From Steromphala cineraria (taxonomy: Eukaryota; Mollusca; Gastropoda; Trochida; Trochidae): DNA of 64,000 bases. Location of the stretch: assembly GCA_916613615.1 (NCBI GenBank), contig OU744733.1, positions 35,379,939 through 35,443,938 on the forward strand, read 5' to 3'. A program made the position numbers and the translations under genes. Of the stretch, positions 56,704 through 64,000 are shown piece after piece. The first letter of the stretch is position 1. Each line of letters starts with the position of its first letter. The notes under the pieces were generated by a model. It was not told the DNA's origin. It saw only the letters and a list, made by a program, of their open reading frames with translations, and did no database searches.

Positions 56704-58040
56704 AAATTATACAATCATTAATAAACAATATCAATAATTTGCACATTTTAATACATCACTTCTATATGTGATTTGCATAACAAGCTTAATGGTGACTTTA
56801 GTGTCTCATAGGTCATTTTGTGCCGGATACTTTAAAAATTGTGTGACATACATGTATTAATGATAAAATCTTGTTCTTCTCCTATATCGAGTGCATCAAC
56901 ATCTTATCTATGCCATCGATCTCTTATGGAATGTTAACTTGACAATATTTTGATATCACGTCACCTTTCTCTTATCGCATGCACAAGTACTGCCAAAGCG
57001 GAGTTATAGAGGATATCTGTGAGTAATCAATCCTTTATTGTATGTTGTCAATTTCAGATGCTTTTATCTGTTGTAATTTTTTATCTTGCATGTTACCAAT
57101 TTTACATCGTAATTTGTAATCGAAAGTATCGGAATACTTGAATTATGGCATATTGTGTCCCGAAGTTCCTTTCCCCTTTATATATAAATTATTGCATGTT
57201 TTTAATAACCACTATTATCATTGCTTCCGTTGTTATCAAATGTTGTCATTTCTTTATCCCATTATTGAAACACGAACCGTCAGATACCATATTTATCAGA
57301 TAATCAATAGGTAATTGATGATAATATGCAATAATTCACTTACTGATCTGTAAATTGATAACACTACGGCAATATATGATTGACAGTTTGAATTATGTGT
57401 AATCGATAACCGGAAGTGGACAGACACGTGTTCGATTATGTGTTAACTTAACTTTAAGGGACAAATCATTTCGTGCAGATTTATCATTTCGATATAGGAT
57501 TCATATCTATTTGTCAATTGAGTGTCCTGGAGAGATGAGATGATGGAAATAAGGGTTTTTGTAACGGAATAAACAAATATTTGAAATAATGCAAAGAGGC
57601 ATATTTATTTATGCAGTATACAAAATAAACTTCCCAATCTTCACTTATATATAAAAACTCTGAAGCAAATATTTTTTTTTGAAAACTTTATTTCCAAAAA
57701 GAAAAATTATTCAGATAATTTCAATCGCAAATGGAACCCTCTCCTACCAGTACTTATTGACCATATAGAACTTTTACTTGCATCCATGAAATATCCGATG
57801 CCTTGTTTATATAACTATTCGTGCCACTATTATCACAACTGTAACCTTGTACCCTTCAATCTATTGTTATTCCATGACAACTCTATGTATGTTTATATGT
57901 GTAATCTTTGAAACCAATAAAAAACAATTTGTGTGTGGAAATAAACAATCCTCTGGACACATAGCGTTCACAATGCACGCAGAACATGTTGCAATGAAAT
58001 TAATAGACAGGTAAACTTTTGTCAAAACCGCTTCATCCGA
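56704..58040. other. Gene-free stretch
   Basis: No supported coding exon. A possible small exon with acceptor ATGCACAAG and donor GTGAGT lies at about 56989-57019, which could be leader sequence. Confidence 0.3.
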
Positions 58041-58044
58041 TTTG

Positions 58045-58610
58045 TAACTACCAATTTGTCAATATAACTACCCATTTTTCATTGTAACTACCCAGTTTTC
58101 AATGCAACTACCCAGTTTTCAACGTAACTACCTATTTTTCAATGCAACTACCCATTTTTCATTTTTCAATGCAACTACCCAGTTTTCAATGCAACCACCC
58201 AGATTTCAATGTAACTACCCAGTTTTCAATGTAACTAGCCATTTTCAATGCAACTAGCCATTTTCAATGCAGCTACCCATTTTTCAATGCAACTACCCAG
58301 TTTTCATTTTTCAATGCAACTACCCAGTTTACAATGTAACTTCCCAGTTTACAATGTAACTTCCCAGTTTTCAATGCAACCACCCAGTTTTGAATCTAAC
58401 TACCCATTTTGAATCAAACTACCAATTTTTTATTGTAACTTCCCATTTTTCAATGCAACTACCTAGTGTTCAATGCAACTACCATGTTTTCAATGTAACT
58501 ACCCATTTGTCAAAGTAACTTCCAATTTTCAATGCAACTACCCATTTGTCAAAGTAAATAGCAATTTTTTTCAATGTAACTACCTAGTTATCAATGTAAC
58601 AACCCTCAAG
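58045..58610 (+). repeat. Minisatellite, ~20-bp unit CAATGCAACTACCCAGTTTT
   Basis: About 28 units of TCAATGYAACTACCCA(G/T)TTT, with variants CAACC, TAGCC and TTCCC and occasional inserted TTTTTCA. Moderately diverged. Confidence 0.95.
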
Positions 58611-58794
58611 GACAATTGCATACATCCTAACAATCAAACGTAATTAGTACTAAATATATTTACTGACAAACTGAGTGAATTTACTGATAAACTAAGTGAC
58701 TTCTCCAATAATGAGGCATGGTCAATATGATCAGATAATCTAACTGACCATGCGAGGACACTGACAAACACAGCCATTGTCCAAAGTGCTGGAC

Positions 58795-59650
58795 TCCGCG
58801 TAGGTTGAATGTAAACCATTGGATATTTCACACGAGTCTGACTCTGATCGTAGCCAGACAGGGACGAATGTAGGATTAGAAGTACCTATCTAAAACTTCC
58901 AGTGAGCATTGTAAGTTGTTGCTTCGTTTTTGTACTATAAATGTGAGTTACTAGAACTTTCTATAATTGCGTAGGTTGAATGTTAATCATTGTTAATTAT
59001 TATTAATTATCTTTCACACTTGTGAGGCTAGATAGAAAGTGGCGATTGTAATTTAAGCAGGATCAAGAGACCTATTTAAAACACTCAATGAGAATTGTTG
59101 CTTTGTTTTTGTACTATGGATGACCTTGAGTTTCAAGACTTTTTGAACCGTGTTGGTTGAATGTAAAACATGAATCTTTCAAATAGTGAGTCTGACCTTA
59201 GCCAGAAAATGACAATTTAGAAAGGACTAAAGACACCTTTAAATCATACATTGAGAAATGTGAGTTGTTTCTTTCTTTTTGTACTATAAATAGATGTCTC
59301 TTTCTAGAAATTAAAAACTGAATCGACAGGCTTCGCCCAATGACTTAGGTTATGACATTTGATATTTCTAAAAAGTTTGATATAATCGTCTGAAATAGTA
59401 AAACTTGCTATCTCAATACACATTTGAACCATATATAAAAGCACCGAGTGCGGCAGGCGGACGTCGCGTTTATTACGGTTTCAAAGTATATTGTATATAG
59501 TAAATAGCATGGCCATACTTGTCTACGTACTTAGAGGTACATTGTCACATCTACCATTACATGTCTCCGCAGTAGGGGACTGTTCGTTGGATATACGTGA
59601 ACAATTGAGTCTTTCACACTGACTTACCTAGCCAGAAAGACACTAGGCGG
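58795..59650 (+). repeat. Three to four tandem copies of a ~175-bp unit
   Basis: GTAGGTTGAATGT (or GTTGGTTGAATGT) recurs at about 58800, 58971 and 59152. Each is followed by CATTG, GAGTCTGAC or a variant, AGCCAGA, GACCTATTTAAAA, TGAGAATTGT and TTTTTGTACTATAAATG. A fourth partial copy (TTGAGTCTTTCACACTGACT) lies near 59605. Copies are strongly diverged. Confidence 0.75.
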
Positions 59651-59759
59651 GGTAGGTGGTGAATTGAATCCTCCTTGCTGTTGTTCAGGAGTTTTTCATA
59701 TTTTTTTATATGAAGTAATACATAAAAGTCGAACTTACTTCCTGTTTTCCTTATATGAT

Positions 59760-60475
59760 ATACTCTTAATTTCATTGTTAATTGATTGTATGATATCGAT
59801 GAACTATGAGTTTATTGTCTATGTGATGGTATGATATCGATGTACTATGAGTTCATTGCATTGTGATGGTATGATATAAAATGGGTACATTGTATGTGAA
59901 TTGTGTGATAACCGATATATATATATATATATATATATAACAAGTTCATTGTATTCGGATGTGACGCTGACGCTGTGATTTTATTGGATATGTCACGTAA
60001 CGGAATGATATACTATGAGTTCATTTTTTGTGGTGGTATGATTTGTATGATATCGTGTGAGTTAATTGTATGTGGTGGCATGATAAACTGTGCGTTCATT
60101 GGATTTGAGATGGTATGATAAACTCTGAATTCATTGTACATGTGATAGTATGATGTGATTAAATTCATTGTATTCGGATTGTATGATATGCTATGAGTTC
60201 ATTGTATATACGATAGTATGATGCACCATGAGTTCATTGTATAACATTATGTGATGTTATGATGTACTTTGAGTTCATTGTATATGTGATGGTATGATGT
60301 ACTTTGAGTTCATTATATGTGATGGTCTTATGTACTGTGAGGTCATTGAATATGTGATGGTATGATGTACTTTGAGTTTATTGAATTTGAGATTGTATGA
60401 TACGCTATGAGTACATTGCATATACGATCAAAGTATGACGTACTATGAGTTAATTGCATATATCACGGAGTTCAT
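59760..60475 (+). repeat. Degenerate minisatellite, ~41-bp unit with (TA)n inside
   Basis: Units of the form GTATGATATCGATGTACTAT then GAGTTCATTGTATATGTGAT recur about 15 times with variable length. A (TA)n tract (59914-59939) lies within. Confidence 0.85.
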
Positions 60476-62080
60476 TGCATATCTGATCATCATTCTCTAA
60501 AATTGTATGTCATTTATATATTTTATACGAATGAAAAGGTCATATTCTTTATCAACGGATATTCCTCATCATTGTAACAGTTTCATTTTATGTATGTAAT
60601 GTCTAACTTATTTCTCTAGATTCTTATCTATTTTTCATCTATGTGATGATACATCCTTTTAGAATAAACTATTATAACCAACTTCAACGATATTATTGAA
60701 AAAAAAATCCGGAATATGCAAAGTCATACAATTTAACCCAATCATTACCGATTCATTGTTTATACAGTATACTGTTGTGGTTACAACAAATCAAGCTGAT
60801 CAGTGATCGATCGTGTACACTTCACCTGCCAGGTGCGTCATTTCACGTGGGGCAAATTGTAAATGTATGTGAGTTTGTGGGAAGGGTTGAGTCGCTTATG
60901 AAGGACGGCAGAAGTGATTATGATGTGGAGAAGATATAAAGTCAGACATTTTTGGACGAACGAATGAACGAACGAACGAAGTTATTGCCGTTAGGGTAGA
61001 AAATTAATGATTCTGGGGTAGGTTGTATGAGGGTTTCAAGCGGTGGGGGGGGGGGGGGGGGGGGGGGGGGGGGAAGGGGGATTAAAGGGCTTAGTTTGAG
61101 GGGGTCATGAGTGATTGACTGATACGGACACCCGGGAGGTCTGGCGGGGAGAGGGGAATGTCTACAATCGCCTAGACTGTCTTAATGTCTCCAATATGTA
61201 TTTTGTATTTTCTTATCATTTTATTATATAAACAAATGTGGTTTCCTCTGCCTTTTTCATATCTCATTATTTCAGCAAGGTATATGATGTTATAAATGAT
61301 CTTCTAACTTGTATGATATTCTACTTAATGTGAATTGTCGCATTATGTCTTAATCTGTCTTGGTTTATCGGTATGGCTAAGTGAGACAGACAGACAGACA
61401 GATAGATTATCAAAGTCTCACCACATATAAACTGTAAATTTACATAAAACATTTTCTCTATAAAACTATATATGTGCCACTCTAAAAGAGTTATGAGAGA
61501 CTTGCACATTTAAAAAATAGACATATACAGTACTTTTCTCAAAGGGGACATTAAATTAAAAAGTAAAAAAGTATAATACATAAACAAGCTAAGTGTGTCC
61601 ATTGTAATTAATCGCTTTGGGGAATACACAATACAGGAGACATATTTTTGATGGTACGTGAATATTCCTTATTCAAGATCAGGAATGTTCAATCAAGATC
61701 ATCCACATTTCTCTCAATTCTCAATGAAAAGTTAAGTCACTTTTGCTTATTTGATTGCAAACGAGTTGTTAAGTTTTTGCCAGATATTCTTAATTGACGT
61801 AATACATATCACCTTCAATTTTTTGTGTGCGATATCTCGCACCATCATTTAAAGTAAAACCACTTTGTTCTAAAGTACAATTAAATTAACATTTCTAAAA
61901 TTCAACTTTACCCGACCCATTTACTGAACACTAAGAAGCGGTGCGTAAGTCTAGCTCGCTGTGGGATATATTTAGCTATCGGTTTCGCAAGTTCGTAACT
62001 TAATTGACCATTATTTCACACACGTGTTGTGTTACTATCTATGTGATTTATACCTGGTTACTCAAAACAGTTCGATACAG
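60476..62080. other. Gene-free stretch with short microsatellites
   Basis: GAAC/GAAT tetranucleotides at 60957-60980, a G run at 61045-61073, and (CAGA)n at 61385-61402. No exon supported. Confidence 0.4.
61045..61073 (+). repeat. Homopolymer of 29 G
   Basis: Twenty-nine consecutive G, then AAGGGGG. Length in the assembly may be unreliable. Confidence 0.95.
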
Positions 62081-62085
62081 ACTCA

Positions 62086-62151
62086 ATATATATTTAACGT
62101 CGACTTGGTCTACTCGTTCAGGTCTGAACATTTGTCAATATGAAGGTAAGG
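62086..62151 (+). promoter_or_regulatory. Candidate TATA promoter and first exon ATGAAG|GTAAGG
   Basis: TATATATTTAA at 62086-62096, initiator-like GTTCAGGTC about 30 bases on (62116), short leader, then ATG AAG (62140-62145) directly before the donor GTAAGG. The coding part would be two codons, leaving phase 0. First exons this short are typical of genes whose signal peptide lies in exon 2, but no second exon was found. Confidence 0.45.
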
Positions 62152-62696
62152 CTTTGTTTCAATAACATTAAGATAATTTGGAAAGTCAACATTTCAGAAA
62201 CTTCAACTGTTTTTAACAATAACAAATATCATAAATCTTAATTCATATTCCGCTTTTTTGTTACACAGTAGCTTCATAGGGTTTACTTTAGTATTGGAAG
62301 TCTCCTACATGTGAAGACATTTTTAGATTTTAAAAAACATATTTTTTCGACAATTCAACATTGATTTCGTTTTGACTAACATTTATGTTTTTATTAAGTT
62401 CAGACATGATATAACAATGCTTAGACAATGTCAGGAATATTTTTCAGTATTCGGATATTCAATATCATAATGAACCATAATTGCACGGTATTCAATGTGG
62501 TAACTTTTCATCGAAAAGTTATTAAGCTATAGACTGTCACTGTTTTAGAATTCGAAAGAGAGCAATGTGGTGAACTTTCATAAGAAAACGTTTAAATATT
62601 GTTTTAGAAGTGAACTTGTCATTTGAAATCTTATTTCGAAAAGCGTCCGCTTTTTACCACGAAGATTAATTCAAGATCGTGTTAAACCAAAAGACG

Positions 62697-63070
62697 TTAA
62701 AGGGGCAGTAGCTCGTCTATTTAAAATTTAAAATTTTCAATTTAACACTGATAATTGTTCGTTAGTGCTAAATCTATCACTTTGATAGTGTCAAAACGTT
62801 CATGACACACACCAATTATCCGAGAACACACATATTGTCAGAGAACAAGTTATATAGATTCACATAAAGTCCATGTAGCAATTTTTAATTGAACAACTTT
62901 AATTCATTTTGTGTAATAAAACGGAATCGCATGGCTGAACTTTACATTACATATATGATAATTACTGCTACTTTTAGATTAAATGCATTGTCCTTCAATT
63001 GGAACCATTTATCTTCATTTCCTGACATTATCTTATATTCCCCCTAAAAACGTGCTACTGCCCCTTTCAG
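62697..63070 (-). mobile_element. TTAA-MITE copy 11, diverged
   Basis: TTAA|AGGGGCAGTAGCTCG on the left and CGTGCTACTGCCCCTTTCA on the right; the right TTAA has mutated to TTCA. The body is the most diverged of the long copies. Confidence 0.9.
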
Positions 63071-63702
63071 ATGGAAGATGCTGTTTTCTACTTGATGTTC
63101 AGCTTTTTAAGGATAAAACATCGCTTGAACTGACAATGTACTGTGGCTTCCGGTTGCCACAGGAATAAAGTGGATATAGAAATTGAACAAGTTGTATTTG
63201 TACAATAATGAATTATAAACATAATTATTTAATCAATATTTATAGTTTCAAATATATTTGTAAAAGTATCCCCTTTACTTCAACCAAATTTCAAACGTGA
63301 CATCGTTTCATCAAAGAACTGTAGTAAAAAAGTTTTTCCACAGATGAACATTAAGTATATGATTCCAACACGAAATATAGACATTGGCAAGTTGAAATTG
63401 ACATGTATCATGACAGATCCCCAAATATGATTAGAATTTCCTAAGACCTTTGCAGATAACGATGTTTCCTGATGTCAGTAGCAAATGTAGGCCTACATCC
63501 TTAACGTTATTTGTTTTGATGTTTGCTCGTTTGAAGTCGTTTGAAATGTTGATAAATATACACTGGACATGATACCATGTCCTTTTCAAAATATAATGAA
63601 CGACGATACCTTGACATACAAAGTTGGTGTCATAAAAGATCTTTTACGTCATGATGTACAATAAATTGTTTACTTTGGTTACCATGGTTACAGTTTGTGA
63701 GT

Positions 63703-63763
63703 TATATAAGACGTATAAGATGAACGTTTACAATCAGTAAATTCTGGTTCAACAATGGTAAGA
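63703..63763 (+). promoter_or_regulatory. Candidate TATA promoter and first exon ATG|GTAAGA
   Basis: TATATAAG at 63703-63710, initiator-like AATCAGTAA (TCAGT at 63734, 31 bases from the TATA start), leader of ~20 bases, ATG at 63755-63757 directly followed by the donor GTAAGA. Same layout as 62086-62151. The window ends before a second exon would be expected. Confidence 0.45.
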
Positions 63764-64000
63764 TTTCTTGAAGTTTTCATTGATTATTGTGAGTGGAGTT
63801 CATTTCATTATCAAATGCTGTCATTTCGAACAGTCATCAGTTTTATGGTATGGGTTTACATTTTTGTTCCTTTTTTTGTTTATTTAATAAAACTATAGCA
63901 ACGACTTTTTATTCAGTATATATCATGTATATCATTTCCCTTAAAATTTTCCTTATAATCGACAAAACTGAAATTGAGAAACCTTTTCACGAGGTGATAA

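Noticed and set aside
62146..62650. Second exons for the ATGAAG first exon (e.g. after CTGTTTTAG at about 62549)
   Set aside because: Several acceptors give short frames of 15-26 codons, but none has composition or similarity that stands out from chance.

Overview
This is nuclear DNA of an animal, most likely a bivalve mollusc. It is AT-rich and gene-poor. The one recognisable gene is split by introns with GT/AG borders, and much of the rest is short non-autonomous transposons, minisatellites and satellites. The bivalve call rests on three interspersed elements that share an unusual layout: a terminal hairpin beginning AGCTCA(C/T)C or TGTCTCCC, then a short GC-rich tandem tract such as (GTCC)n, then in two of them a minisatellite core. 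From memory this is the layout of the 'pearl' elements of bivalves, now grouped with Helitron/Helentron-type elements. No bacterial features (operons, ribosome binding sites, CRISPR) are present. Almost all long open reading frames are artefacts of stop-free simple repeats.

Layout. 0-7 kb: transposon debris, with two terminal-inverted-repeat elements, a fold-back element, a TTAA-flanked element split by a pearl-like element, and an inverted-repeat pair. 7.46-16.5 kb: a complete five-exon gene on the minus strand for INO80C (Ies6 homologue), a subunit of the INO80 chromatin remodeller. I assembled it from splice sites and protein similarity; it encodes 169 residues. Its 6.6-kb first intron holds a 4.6-kb inverted-repeat-bounded block containing a second pearl-like minisatellite. 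18.2-23.6 kb: a 5.4-kb satellite of the 7-mer GTGTATG. 25.7 kb: an (ACT)n tract. 27-38 kb: copies of the TTAA element, the 3' end of a non-LTR retrotransposon, a Mutator-like element with a 9-bp target duplication, a candidate first coding exon (32.3 kb) and a ~206-bp tandem array (35-36 kb). 41.1-41.6 kb: a possible two-exon, 70-residue gene on the minus strand with its own TATA box. 43.5-47.7 kb: a satellite with higher-order periodicity, whose units carry TGCACGTGCA dyads, interrupted by a ~970-bp insertion that begins with a palindrome. 49.8-50.2 kb: a TC-rich tract. 51.3 kb: a frameshifted reverse-transcriptase remnant. 53 kb: a diverged duplication around a transposon. 54-64 kb: a second candidate coding exon, three TATA-containing promoter-like segments ending in splice donors, three different minisatellites, and more TTAA elements.

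Functional picture. INO80C is the only gene I can name. The plus-strand candidate first exons at 26.9, 32.3, 54.3, 62.1 and 63.8 kb would all leave their donor in phase 0, and I see no convincing downstream coding exon in the window. One reading is a set of alternative first exons of a gene lying to the right; this is inference. The TTAA element family (11 copies) and the Mutator-like family account for much of the remaining sequence.
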